Positions 17,365 to 26,121 of a DNA stretch of 35,732 nt are shown one piece after another (within the stretch, counting starts at the first letter, position 1; each line of letters opens with the position of its first letter). Where the stretch lies: contig CASDPB010000023.1 in the NCBI GenBank assembly GCA_949282305.1, positions 1 through 35,732 of the forward strand. The letters are read 5' to 3'. Position numbers and translations under genes: made by a program. The notes beneath the pieces are model-generated. The model made no database searches, had not been told where the DNA came from, and worked only from the letters and a program-made list of their open reading frames with translations. Source of the stretch: an uncultured Lentisphaeria bacterium. Its GTDB lineage: Bacteria > Verrucomicrobiota > Lentisphaeria > Victivallales > UBA1829.

Positions 17365-17871
17365 ATGTTAGCGGAATCCTATGTCCTTCTGCCGCCGCTG
17401 TTCTGTCTTGCCGGATATACTGAAATACGGTATAACCGGATTCCAAACTATGCTACGGTGACGGCATTTTTCCTGGCATTGGGATCCGCTTTCTGTTTTC
17501 ACGGTTTCGACGGGCTTTATTCCGCTCTGATCGGAGCCGCCGTCGGCGGAGGCGTAATGCTTCCCTTCTGCCTTGCCGGAGCGCTCGGCGGCGGGGATTT
17601 CAAGCTGATGACGGCTGTCGGCGCGATTGTCGGATGGCCCATGGTTTTCCGGGCTCTTTATTTTTCCGCATTGGCGGGAGGGATCATGGCTCTTCTGCTT
17701 CTGTTGTGGAAAGACCGGTTGTTTTCAGAGCTGGCGCAGATATTCCGGTCATTCTTTTTCAGGAAGGAGCGACGTGAAAACAGCGGTCTGCGGCGCGGGC
17801 TGACCTTGCCTTACGGACTGGCGATTGCCCTGGGGACGGTTTTTTCCATTTTCCGGGAGATGCTTCAATGA
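17365..17871 (+). CDS. tadV: A24-type prepilin peptidase TadV/CpaA
   Basis: The 168-residue polytopic membrane protein has the small TadV/CpaA architecture. The second catalytic motif GGGDFKLMTAVGAIVGW (GxGD type) is intact at about residues 76-92. The first motif reads AGYTEIRYNRIPNYAT, where the usual TD[LI]R has Glu instead of the first catalytic Asp. It should cleave the Flp and TadE-like precursors at the cytoplasmic face of the inner membrane. The ATG at 17365 fits the family N-terminus, although the best Shine-Dalgarno (GGAGGG at 17345-17350) is rather far; a TTG at 17311 in the same frame is the alternative. It overlaps tadE by ATGA. Confidence 0.85.
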   Translation: MLAESYVLLPPLFCLAGYTEIRYNRIPNYATVTAFFLALGSAFCFHGFDGLYSALIGAAVGGGVMLPFCLAGALGGGDFKLMTAVGAIVGWPMVFRALYFSALAGGIMALLLLLWKDRLFSELAQIFRSFFFRKERRENSGLRRGLTLPYGLAIALGTVFSIFREMLQ

Positions 17872-18704
17872 AGATCACTGAAAAGAAATGCAGACGGCGG
17901 CTGGAAAGCCCGCGCGGGACAGTGATGCTGGAGTTTGCACTGATTCTGCCGGTGCTTCTGATGATCGGCATGTTCGTGATTGAAATCCTGCAGTATCATG
18001 ACGCCCAGCTGATGGCGGATCACACCGCATGGCGTCTGGCGCGCATAGCAGCGGTGCGAACTTCCGGAAAAGACGGCAAGGTGACGTTTCCGAAGTGGAA
18101 AGCCATTGCTTCTGAGAAGATCGCCGCTGCTCTCCTGATGTCCACGGCAACAACCGGATGGAGCGGTAAGGGAAACGATTTGATTGCCTCGAAGATTGCG
18201 GAACTGTTCGGCAAGGATTCCTCACTTGTGAAGGAACTGGCGGGGACGATCATAGGACAGCTGGGGCTGGCGTCCATGCTGGAGTCTTTTTTCACCAGGG
18301 AGTTTTCCGGCAGCCGTGGCGGGCGGATTCTGCTTCAACTGGGAATGGCTGGAGAACGGGTCGTCGAGAAGGATGTGATTGACGTAAGCACCGAGTCGAT
18401 CGGCAAACTGGAATATCCCGTAATATCCACGGACAAAAAGAAGATTCCGGAAAAGGTGGATGCTCATCTGATTCAGGTAAAGATAAATTATCCCATGCGC
18501 GGCGGCTGGCTTTATCAGTATTTTGCGCTGGATTCCAAGCCGGAGCAGACACGCCCGCGGGTTCACGGGCGCGCTGTGATGCTGGCGGACCGGAGGATCG
18601 AAGACACTTCGGTATATGCGGTGGACCCGGATAAGATTCCCTCCGACATAGAAGTGATCTGGGGATTTTTCCGCGACAAACTTTTCTCTTTTACAAAATG
18701 GTGA
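17868..18704 (+). CDS. tadE: TadE-like pseudopilin
   Basis: The 278-residue protein carries the TadE N-terminus: leader ending in SPRG (Gly17), then TVMLEFALILPVLLMIGMF with Glu at +5 and Phe at +6. ADHTAWRLARIAAVRT follows, as in TadE proteins. The remainder is a longer extracytoplasmic domain than the usual 150-200 residues, with no recognised fold. TadE proteins are processed by TadV and act in pilus assembly at the inner membrane. It overlaps tadV by four bases and is followed four bases later by the TadG-like gene. Confidence 0.82.
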   Translation: MKITEKKCRRRLESPRGTVMLEFALILPVLLMIGMFVIEILQYHDAQLMADHTAWRLARIAAVRTSGKDGKVTFPKWKAIASEKIAAALLMSTATTGWSGKGNDLIASKIAELFGKDSSLVKELAGTIIGQLGLASMLESFFTREFSGSRGGRILLQLGMAGERVVEKDVIDVSTESIGKLEYPVISTDKKKIPEKVDAHLIQVKINYPMRGGWLYQYFALDSKPEQTRPRVHGRAVMLADRRIEDTSVYAVDPDKIPSDIEVIWGFFRDKLFSFTKW

Positions 18705-18708
18705 CGGA

Positions 18709-19863
18709 ATGACTGAATTTTTATCATTGAGGCTGTGCCGGACGGCGGGGCGTCTGGGAAGGCGTTTCCGGCGTCTGGGGAGCGACGATCGCGGAGTCGT
18801 ATTCGTCTACGGAGCCGTCATCATTTTCATCGCGCTCACCATTTTCGGAATGACGTTTGATACCATGCGCTACATGGAAAAGAAAATGATCTCGCAGAAT
18901 GCCGCCGACGCCGCCGCGCTGGAAATGGCGGCATGGCAGGCGCGCGGGCTGAATGTGGTTCAGGAGATCAATTCCGACATTTACCAGATTGACACGGTGA
19001 TCTGGGAGACCATGAACATCATGTATGTCGTTGCCGAACTTGTTGTCGATGCGGAGATTGCCGCCGGTTTGACGCTGAATATCCCGCTGCTTATCAAGAT
19101 AGACAAGGCCCGCAACAACATTGACAAGGTCTGCGGTCCGATGCTGACCACGTTCAAAACTGTGCGGACGATCACAGTGAACATGCTGATCGGTCTGCGG
19201 GAGGTTTATGTTTACGGCTCGAACGCGGCTGGATTTCTTGGCGCGATTGAGGCCGCGACCGCAAACGGGGCTTCTCCCGTGCTGACAAGTTCCCTGATTT
19301 CCAAGCTGCCTGCGGGGTTCAGCAAACCGGCGGGCAAGCTGACGGCAATCGGGATGCCTCTGAAACTGTCAAATCCTTTCAAGCTTCCCGTGGAGAAGAA
19401 ACAGGACAAGGGTGCCGTGATCGGCGGCAGCAGTCTGAACAGCAAGGACAATGTTTTCTGGGCATATAAGGTGTTCCGCATCAAATGCCTGGGAAGCAAG
19501 AGCCAGAAGGCGCTGAAAGGTGATTGGTCGAAATGGAAGGATTCCTATTATCAGTCCGACTCGATTTCCACGAAAGCGCCGTGTCCGTACCCCGCATGGG
19601 TCTGGATCGCATGTGCCGAAGTCAAACCGGCGTTTCTGATGGATACTTTCTTCTGGGGAGTGAAAACGGGGAAAGCTCCGATTCCGTATTCCTATGCGAT
19701 TGGGCAGCCTGTCGGCGGGAATGTGATGCGTTTTACGAATCAGACGAACCGCAAGCCGGGGCTTGGCGCAGGGATTGAGCCGGCTCTGGTTCCCGTTTCG
19801 GAATTGAAGAACTGGAATTCGACGCTGACTTCGCTACTGGAAAAATTTCTGTTCATGCACTAA
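18709..19863 (+). CDS. TadG-like Flp pilus-assembly protein
   Basis: The 384-residue product has a basic start, SDDRGVVFVYGAVIIFIALTIFGM as one membrane helix, and then MEKKMISQNAADAAALEMAAWQARG, typical of TadG-type proteins after the helix. Unlike the TadE proteins it lacks Glu at +5 after the Gly, so it is not expected to be processed. No von Willebrand factor domain, present in many TadG proteins, is visible. The extracytoplasmic part (GINSDIYQIDTVIWETMN-like helices, later Lys- and Pro-rich) has no recognised domain. It lies between two TadE-like genes. Confidence 0.72.
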   Translation: MTEFLSLRLCRTAGRLGRRFRRLGSDDRGVVFVYGAVIIFIALTIFGMTFDTMRYMEKKMISQNAADAAALEMAAWQARGLNVVQEINSDIYQIDTVIWETMNIMYVVAELVVDAEIAAGLTLNIPLLIKIDKARNNIDKVCGPMLTTFKTVRTITVNMLIGLREVYVYGSNAAGFLGAIEAATANGASPVLTSSLISKLPAGFSKPAGKLTAIGMPLKLSNPFKLPVEKKQDKGAVIGGSSLNSKDNVFWAYKVFRIKCLGSKSQKALKGDWSKWKDSYYQSDSISTKAPCPYPAWVWIACAEVKPAFLMDTFFWGVKTGKAPIPYSYAIGQPVGGNVMRFTNQTNRKPGLGAGIEPALVPVSELKNWNSTLTSLLEKFLFMH

Positions 19864-19874
19864 GGGGAAAGAAG

Positions 19875-20504
19875 ATGGAAAAACAACGTGTCAAAGCGGA
19901 AAAAACAGACAGGACGGTTATTCGTCGTTTGAGACGGGACAGCGGCGTCGTGATGCTGGAATTCGCCTTGATGATGCCTCTGCTTCTGACTCTGATTGCG
20001 GGCGTGGTTGAGGTGCCGCACATGCTGATTTACCGTCCGCGCGCTTTGAACGCCGCGCGGGTGATTGCGGACATTCGCAGTCGCAATAACGATGCGATGC
20101 CGTCCGACTCCAATCTGAAAAAGGTTCAGGAGAAATTGTTCGGCGATCTTTCGGGAAAACCTGTGCTTACGCAGGTCAAGGTGGCGAAGATGAATCCGAC
20201 TGTTACAAAAAAGTTTTCCTCGTTTGTCGATTTCTGCCTGGTCAAAATCATTACCGGAGTCTTGACTTTCGGAGAGGCCGGGCGTCTGCTGAGCACGCCG
20301 CTGGGACTGGATTATTTTTCCGGCGGGCAGGTGAAGGTGGAGACGCGGACAGTGCTTCCAAAAGAATTTCTGTGCTATGCGATTGACTGGAAGGGCGGTG
20401 ACAAAATGCACTTTCAGTCCCGTGTCTGCCGGATGCCGAACCGGAGCGGTTATGTGAAAAGCCACACCACCCTCTGGGAACAGCTGAAAGGACTTTTCAA
20501 ATGA
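19875..20504 (+). CDS. second TadE-like pseudopilin
   Basis: The 209-residue protein has a leader ending in RDSG (Gly24), then VVMLEFALMMPLLLTLIAGVV with Glu at +5. Its mature start nearly matches that of the first TadE-like protein (VMLEFAL), which suggests ancient duplication, but the rest differs. ALNAARVIADIRSR follows the helix, as in the TadE family. GGGGAAAGAAG before the ATG is a good ribosome-binding site. It probably corresponds to TadF or to a second TadE in canonical loci. It overlaps the next gene by four bases. Confidence 0.78.
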   Translation: MEKQRVKAEKTDRTVIRRLRRDSGVVMLEFALMMPLLLTLIAGVVEVPHMLIYRPRALNAARVIADIRSRNNDAMPSDSNLKKVQEKLFGDLSGKPVLTQVKVAKMNPTVTKKFSSFVDFCLVKIITGVLTFGEAGRLLSTPLGLDYFSGGQVKVETRTVLPKEFLCYAIDWKGGDKMHFQSRVCRMPNRSGYVKSHTTLWEQLKGLFK

Positions 20505-21271
20505 AAAAAGAACGGCTTGTCTCCATCGGAAAACTTGGCGCGAAGCTGGCGGGCACCTGCCTGATTCTCGGATTGGGCGCCGTCCTGCTGGATCCGGGAA
20601 TGCTTGCCGTGTTCCGAAGAACTCCGGAAGTGTCAGGCGGGACCGTGACGCCTTCCCCGCCGGTTGCGGCAAAACCTTCCGGGCGTCCGCATACCAGTGA
20701 ATATTGGATGGAGACTCCGGAATCCGGCGTTCATTACCGGTCGGAATTTTTCAGCGGTTCATTGAATGCGGCACGGAATCGGATTGCGCAGGAAATGCGG
20801 GGGAAAGGATTTGTTCCGCTGGAGCTGCCAGCGCGACGGAAGAGCGGATATTCCGTTCTGCTGTTCCGGAAAGAAGACAGTGTGACCGGAGTAATGCTGC
20901 GCAGGGAAGGGCGGGGATGGCGGATTGTCTACGCCGCCGCGGAGCACGGAAACCGCAAACCTGTCTGTCCGGATGCTCTTCGCGGGCTGGAGGTCGGGCG
21001 GATTCTGCTGTGCATATACGGCAAGGGGGGGGCGCCTTTTCTCGTGACCGGCAGTCCCGCCGGAGTCGGAGAGCTGGAAAAACAGTTGTCCGCCCGTCTG
21101 AAACAGCATGGCTGGCTTCAGGAGGAGTCCATGAGCAGAGTTGCCGCGGATTCGGGAATGCGGCTGATGCAGGCGCGGAAAGGACGTTTCTGCTGTGATA
21201 TTTCCATTGCTCCCGGAAGCGGGGAATTGTCCGGAATGAATACTGTAACATATAAATTGACAATGATATAA
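20501..21271 (+). CDS. tad-locus membrane-anchored protein of unknown function
   Basis: The family was not recognised. The 256-residue protein has a short basic start, one N-terminal hydrophobic segment (LAGTCLILGLGAVLL, about residues 16-30), a Pro-rich spacer (TPSPPVAAKPSGRP), and a soluble alpha/beta-looking domain of about 190 residues. Two similar stretches, ARNRIAQEMRGKGFVPLEL and LEKQLSARLKQHGWLQEES, each look like a helix followed by a turn and strand and may mark an internal duplication. The topology suggests an inner-membrane anchor with a periplasmic domain. Its place, coupled by ATGA to the second tadE and just before cpaB, suggests a pilus-assembly role, perhaps that of RcpB/CpaD or TadD, but no homology to either is visible. 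Confidence 0.75.
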   Translation: MKKERLVSIGKLGAKLAGTCLILGLGAVLLDPGMLAVFRRTPEVSGGTVTPSPPVAAKPSGRPHTSEYWMETPESGVHYRSEFFSGSLNAARNRIAQEMRGKGFVPLELPARRKSGYSVLLFRKEDSVTGVMLRREGRGWRIVYAAAEHGNRKPVCPDALRGLEVGRILLCIYGKGGAPFLVTGSPAGVGELEKQLSARLKQHGWLQEESMSRVAADSGMRLMQARKGRFCCDISIAPGSGELSGMNTVTYKLTMI

Positions 21272-21294
21272 CGATGCAGGAGGAAAGAACGAAA

Positions 21295-22209
21295 ATGGCT
21301 GAGAATCAGAAAACTGAAACCGCATGGAAGCGGCGTCTGCCGTGGATTGCGGCGATTGTGCTGGGGACTCTGTCGATTCTGGCGGTGAACAAATATCTGG
21401 CTATTCAACAGCGGGGCAATGAGCAGAAAAAGGTCTTTCTGCTTGCCGCCTCTGCGGACATCAAGCCGGATCAGGAGCTGACCCGCAATGATCTTGAGAT
21501 TCGCAGTTTCCCTGCGGAGTCCGTATCCGAAGTCAGCATCACGGTTCCGGGAACCGGAAGTGCTGCGGCGTCGGAGGAGACCGAACGTAAAATTCTGATG
21601 CTCGTGGGACGCAAGACCACACGCCAGATCGGTGCGGGACAGCAGATTTTCTGGTCCGACCTTGCTTCCCCGGAACGTCCCAGCTTTCAAAGCCGGATTC
21701 CCGCCCACATGCGTGCCGTCACGATTCCGGTCACTCCGGTTTCCTCCGTGAACAACCTGATTCAGCCGGGGGATATGGTCGATGTTCTTTTCACCAGTGC
21801 GGGAGAGGAGAGCGAGGAGATGGACAGCACGTTGCTGCTGCTTGCCGCGGCGAACCGGAACGGAGGGAATGCCGCGGAGACGGTCGCTGCGCCTGTCACG
21901 GCTCCGAAGAAGCCGTCGCGCACCGAGATTCTGCTTTCGCGGATTCCCGTGCTGGCGGTCGGGCAGGATTTCCGCACGGGGAATTCCGATGAGGAGGGCG
22001 CGGAGTCTTATTCCGGTGTGACCCTGATGGTGACACCGCAGGAAGGAGTGCTGCTGACCCATGCGCTGACGATCGGGCAGCTGTCCCTGATGCTGCGTCC
22101 GGTTGCCGATCCTTCCGTATCCGAAGCGGCGGGCGTGGAGGCAGGCAACATGTTTTCGATGAGCCGGGAACTGCGTGCAAAGCGTGCCGCGGAGGTGAAA
22201 CATGAATAA
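21295..22209 (+). CDS. cpaB: Flp pilus assembly protein CpaB/RcpC
   Basis: The 304-residue protein has one N-terminal helix (LPWIAAIVLGTLSILAVNKYL), an SAF domain opening with VFLLAASADIKPDQELTRNDLEIRSFP (seen as VFLLAASADIKPDQELT), and the RcpC-type segment MRAVTIPVTPVSSVNNLIQPGDMVDVLFT. GVTLMVTPQEGVLLTHALTIGQLSLMLRP near the end is also typical. CpaB works with the secretin in the periplasm or outer-membrane complex. AGGAGG at 21278-21283 supports the ATG at 21295; an ATG at 21274 lies before that site. It overlaps the secretin gene by eight bases. Confidence 0.9.
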   Translation: MAENQKTETAWKRRLPWIAAIVLGTLSILAVNKYLAIQQRGNEQKKVFLLAASADIKPDQELTRNDLEIRSFPAESVSEVSITVPGTGSAAASEETERKILMLVGRKTTRQIGAGQQIFWSDLASPERPSFQSRIPAHMRAVTIPVTPVSSVNNLIQPGDMVDVLFTSAGEESEEMDSTLLLLAAANRNGGNAAETVAAPVTAPKKPSRTEILLSRIPVLAVGQDFRTGNSDEEGAESYSGVTLMVTPQEGVLLTHALTIGQLSLMLRPVADPSVSEAAGVEAGNMFSMSRELRAKRAAEVKHE

Positions 22210-23641
22210 ACTTTTCCGCTTGCTCCTGTTGTCGGTGTTTGCCGCCTGCACCGTTGCCGCGGCGGCGGTCGAGCCGAGGACTCTGGAACTGATTCGCGGC
22301 AAACAGATCGAACTGTCTCTTGATTTCATCCCGGAGATTCAGACCGGCGGTAGCGACGCCGTTGCAGTCAAATATGTGCCGGCGAAGAAGAAGCTCGTCA
22401 TTTCCGCTTTGAGTTACGGCAGTGAACGGGTGGTTCTGCGCGACGACGTCACGGTCCGCGACATTCTGGATGTTCAGGTGCGTCCTGTGAACTGGGCGCT
22501 TTTCCGTAAAATACTCCAGGATGCGCCGAATATCCGTTTTGACGTGGGGGAGGGCAAGCTGCTGCTTTCGGGAAAATGCGGGGATGCCGCGACCGTGGAG
22601 CGTATCCGGCGCATTATGGCGCTGTCCGGGACGAAAGGCGATGTCGTGGACAATACGGAACTGGATACGGAGAGAATCCTTGCGGATGCGCAGGAGTTCA
22701 TGCGCCGCCAGAATTTTGAGAACATTTCCCTGCGTCTGCTGAACCGGACGGTATTTGTTTCCGGTGAAGTCTACGACGCCGCGCGGCGCACTCAGCTAAC
22801 GGGGCTCCTGACGGAGTATTTCCGCCAGTTCGACTGCACGGTGAACAGTTCTGCATTGAGCATTACATCGCGCAAAATCGCCATGCGGATCGTATTTCTC
22901 GACGTGGACAAGAACAAATTGCGGCAGTTCGGCATCAAGGTGGATTCGCCGGTGAAGTGGAACTGGGCTTTCGGCGAGATCATGAAGTATTTCAGCATCG
23001 GGGAAACGCGCGGACTCAAGGTGGATGGTTTTTCCGGAACGATTGATCTTCTCCAGCAGAACAATCTCGCCAAGGTCGTTTACGAAGTCCGGCTGTCCAC
23101 GCTGAGCGGCGAGAAAGCGACGTTCCAGCAGGGCGGAGTGCTGAATGTCCGCATTTATTCGCAGTACAACACCGATCTCAAGGAGATAGAATACGGGTTC
23201 CAGGTGAACGCGACGCCGTATACGCTGAATGCCAATACGATCGGGCTTGACTTCGACATGCAGCTTACGCGCCCGAAAAATGAAAACAGCTGGACCAGAA
23301 CCGACGAGGACAAGGATGTGGCGCAGTATATGACGAAGTCCAAATATACCATGGATGCCGGTTCCACGATGGTCATCAGCAGTTTCGGGCATAATGAATA
23401 TTCCGACAAGCAGGAGGGACTGCCGTGGCTTTCGGAGATTCCGGGGATCGGCTCATGGCTTTTCGGCTCCACCAGCGCCGGAGGAACCGACCGGGAAATT
23501 ATTCTGCTTCTGAACGTGGACTGGGAAGACCGGCTCAAGGCGGAGAACTCGCAGACATTGAAACGCAGCGGAGACGAAGTTGAGAAGATCAAGGTGCGCA
23601 GCCGGGACACTGCCGAGACATTGCGGAACGCAAAGGAGTAA
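22202..23641 (+). CDS. cpaC: Flp pilus secretin CpaC/RcpA
   Basis: The 479-residue protein has a signal peptide (MNKLFRLLLLSVFAACTVAA), an N-terminal pilus-formation domain, a BON-like repeat region (ISLRLLNRTVFVSGEVYDA) and a C-terminal secretin domain. The latter includes MRIVFLDVDKNKLRQFGIKV, YEVRLSTLSGEKATFQQGG and the secretin signature GLPWLSEIPGIGSWLFGST followed by EIILLLNVDW. It would form the outer-membrane pore of the Tad pilus. The cysteine in the signal region does not fit a strict lipobox. The start lies inside the end of cpaB, and the ATPase gene follows three bases after the stop. Confidence 0.92.
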   Translation: MNKLFRLLLLSVFAACTVAAAAVEPRTLELIRGKQIELSLDFIPEIQTGGSDAVAVKYVPAKKKLVISALSYGSERVVLRDDVTVRDILDVQVRPVNWALFRKILQDAPNIRFDVGEGKLLLSGKCGDAATVERIRRIMALSGTKGDVVDNTELDTERILADAQEFMRRQNFENISLRLLNRTVFVSGEVYDAARRTQLTGLLTEYFRQFDCTVNSSALSITSRKIAMRIVFLDVDKNKLRQFGIKVDSPVKWNWAFGEIMKYFSIGETRGLKVDGFSGTIDLLQQNNLAKVVYEVRLSTLSGEKATFQQGGVLNVRIYSQYNTDLKEIEYGFQVNATPYTLNANTIGLDFDMQLTRPKNENSWTRTDEDKDVAQYMTKSKYTMDAGSTMVISSFGHNEYSDKQEGLPWLSEIPGIGSWLFGSTSAGGTDREIILLLNVDWEDRLKAENSQTLKRSGDEVEKIKVRSRDTAETLRNAKE

Positions 23642-23644
23642 GCC

Positions 23645-25231
23645 ATGCTCAATGTGTTGAAGCTGTATGAGAAGAACAACCTGCTGGCGCAGTTTACGCC
23701 GGAACCGGATCGTGTCTACACGTTCGGTTCCTCCAAAGAGGCAAGTTGCCTGGACTCCCGGCTGGCTCCCTTCCAGCTCCGGTTCATTTTCACCGGGGGA
23801 AACTGGCATGTGGAGGATGCGTCCGGCAACGGCAGTTCCCTGATCGGAGGTTCGCCTTTCTTCCGCCATCCGGTGCTGACTTCGCTGGACATGGAGCTCT
23901 GCGGCCATCCGTTCCGCATCAGCGCCGCGGGTTCTTTTGTCGGGGCGCGGGAACAGCAGATTCAGCAGCAGATCAGCCGCCGTCTTCTGGAACAGCTCAA
24001 CAAGCGTGAGCTCCAACAGCAGCAGCTTTCCGCCAGACAGCTTGAGGAGTACACGGTCAGAGTTCTGGACGATATTTGCGGTTCCCTGAGCAATGAGCTT
24101 GCGGAATGGGATCCCGAAGTCCTGCGCGAGTTCAAGGAGACGCTGGTTCACGACCTGCTCAAGCTGGGGCCTCTGGAGCCGCTGCTTTCCGATGATTCAA
24201 TTACGGAAATCATGGTGGTCGACGAAAACCGGATTTATGTGGAAAAGAACGGACGGATTTCCCTGAGCGGCTATCAGTTCAAGAGCGTCGATCATCTGAT
24301 GCGGATTATTGAGCGGATCGTTACGCCGCTGGGACGCCGCATTGACACTTCAAGCCCGATGGTGGACGCCCGGCTTGCGGACGGAAGCCGCGTCAATGCG
24401 ATTATTCCTCCGCTGGCGGCGGACGGTCCCTGCCTGACGATCCGCAAGTTCGGGAAAAAGGTCTTCAATTGTGACATGCTGTTGAAATACGGCAGTCTGA
24501 CTCCTGAAATGGCGGGATTCATCCGCGCCTGCGTCATGGCGCGCAAGAATATTGTCGTTTCCGGCGGAACCGGAAGCGGGAAAACCTCTCTTCTGAATGC
24601 CGTGTCCGCATTCATCGGGCATTCCGAGCGGATCATCACGGTGGAGGATTCTCTGGAATTGAAACTCCAGCAGCCGCATGTGATTCGTCTGGAAGCCCGT
24701 CCGCCCAATGCCGAAGGGCAGGGGGCTGTGCCGATACGCCAGCTTGTGATAAACTGTCTGCGAATGCGTCCCGACCGGATCGTGGTCGGAGAGTGCCGCG
24801 GAGGCGAAGCGCTGGATATGCTTCAGGCGATGAATACCGGTCACGACGGCAGCTTGACGACAGTCCATGCGAATTCGGCGGCGGATGCGGTCTCCCGTCT
24901 TGAAACACTGGTGCTGATGTCCGGGATGGAGCTGCCGCTGCTGGCAATCCGCAGTCAGATCGCTTCCGCCGTGGATGTGATAATTCAGACGGCGCGGCAG
25001 AGCGACGGTTCACGCAAGATCATCAGCATCACCGAAGTGCTCGGACTTGACGAGAACGGCAGTCCCGACCTGCGCGAGATTTTCCGTTTCCGCATGACCG
25101 GGCTGGAACCGGAGACGCGCAGGGTTCTCGGCGTATTTGAGCCTGTCGCCGTCCCGTCTTTCCTGCCGCAGCTGAAACTGGCGGGAATCCCCGTCGAGGA
25201 TTCCTGGTTCCGGAGCAAGGAGGCAGAATGA
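23645..25231 (+). CDS. cpaF: CpaF/TadA pilus ATPase with an N-terminal FHA-like domain
   Basis: The 528-residue protein powers pilus assembly as a hexameric cytoplasmic ATPase. The C-terminal two thirds are standard CpaF: LLKLGPLEPLLSDDSITEIMV (about 171-191), Walker A GGTGSGKTS (307-315), ITVEDSLELKL, Walker B region RPDRIVVGECRGGEALDM and GHDGSLTTVHANSA. Before this, residues 22-95 have an FHA-like pattern: YTFGSS, LRFIFTGGNWHVEDASGNG, then alternating strands ending in LDMELCGHPFRI. The canonical phosphothreonine-binding Arg and SxxH are not evident, so binding of phosphate is doubtful. A Gln-rich linker (101-130) connects the two parts. It overlaps tadB by four bases. Confidence 0.92.
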   Translation: MLNVLKLYEKNNLLAQFTPEPDRVYTFGSSKEASCLDSRLAPFQLRFIFTGGNWHVEDASGNGSSLIGGSPFFRHPVLTSLDMELCGHPFRISAAGSFVGAREQQIQQQISRRLLEQLNKRELQQQQLSARQLEEYTVRVLDDICGSLSNELAEWDPEVLREFKETLVHDLLKLGPLEPLLSDDSITEIMVVDENRIYVEKNGRISLSGYQFKSVDHLMRIIERIVTPLGRRIDTSSPMVDARLADGSRVNAIIPPLAADGPCLTIRKFGKKVFNCDMLLKYGSLTPEMAGFIRACVMARKNIVVSGGTGSGKTSLLNAVSAFIGHSERIITVEDSLELKLQQPHVIRLEARPPNAEGQGAVPIRQLVINCLRMRPDRIVVGECRGGEALDMLQAMNTGHDGSLTTVHANSAADAVSRLETLVLMSGMELPLLAIRSQIASAVDVIIQTARQSDGSRKIISITEVLGLDENGSPDLREIFRFRMTGLEPETRRVLGVFEPVAVPSFLPQLKLAGIPVEDSWFRSKEAE

Positions 25232-26103
25232 GCGAAATACTGCGCTGGATGATCTATCTTTATACCGGGCTTGCCGCCGCGGCGTTCGCTTACGGCGTGA
25301 TCCAGATGTTTTTCCTGACTCGCTATGCGGACTATCAGGAGCGGATGTTGCGTTCCTTCGGTGAACGCGGAGGGGGGCTTGCCCTGGTGATTGACCCCCA
25401 GAAACTGCAGCATCTCTCGATTCTGCTGTGCAGCGGGCTGTTCCTGTTCGGCGTTCTGCTCGGTGCGGGGAATCTTTTCGTCGGCATGTTTCTCGGCGGG
25501 ATTCTGGTGATTCCCGGGCTTCTGATGCCCCGTATCGTCTTTTCAATCCTGCTGGCGCGGCGTCTTGCGAGGATTAATGAACAACTGCCGATCGGATTGG
25601 AACTGCTGGTCAATTCGATGCGCGCGGGCTTGACGCTCGGGGTTGCCCTGGAACGCAATCTGGAGCGGATGCCTCCGGATCTCCGGGAGGAACTGAGCGT
25701 TGTCCTGCATGAGTTCCGGCTCGGGACGTCGCTGGCGGATTCCCTGCTTCACTGGAGCAGACGGATTGGTCTGCAGGATGTGCGGCTGGTCGCCAGCGCC
25801 GCCGTTCTGTCTCTCCGCTGCGGCGGCAGTCTGGCTGATTCCTTTCAGACGCTGGACGAGATCATCCGGCAGCGTGCGGACTTCAACAAGGAGGTCAAGG
25901 CGCTGACTGCCGAAGGGCGTTTCCAGGCGCTTCTGATGACGGCGCTTCCGTTCGTGATCATGGTGATTATGACTTTGGTCAATCACGCGACCATGATGGA
26001 GTTTTTCGAGAATCCCGTCGGCAAGGGACTGCTTCTTGCCATGGTCGGAATGCAGGTCGCGGCGTTTTTCTGGATTCGCAAACTGGTTTCATTTGATTTG
26101 TAA
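25228..26103 (+). CDS. tadB: TadB inner-membrane platform protein (T2SSF domain)
   Basis: The 291-residue product has an N-terminal helix, paired central helices (LSILLCSGLFLFGVLL and MFLGGILVIPGLLMPRIVF), a T2SSF cytoplasmic domain and C-terminal helices. The T2SSF part contains LPIGLELLVNSMRAGLTLGVALE, LREELSVVLHEFRLGTSLADSL and VRLVASAAVLSLRCGGSLAD. TadB and TadC form the membrane platform on which the ATPase acts. It overlaps cpaF by ATGA and is followed by tadC after 18 bases. Confidence 0.92.
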   Translation: MSEILRWMIYLYTGLAAAAFAYGVIQMFFLTRYADYQERMLRSFGERGGGLALVIDPQKLQHLSILLCSGLFLFGVLLGAGNLFVGMFLGGILVIPGLLMPRIVFSILLARRLARINEQLPIGLELLVNSMRAGLTLGVALERNLERMPPDLREELSVVLHEFRLGTSLADSLLHWSRRIGLQDVRLVASAAVLSLRCGGSLADSFQTLDEIIRQRADFNKEVKALTAEGRFQALLMTALPFVIMVIMTLVNHATMMEFFENPVGKGLLLAMVGMQVAAFFWIRKLVSFDL

Positions 26104-26121
26104 AGAAGAAGGAGGTTCCGG

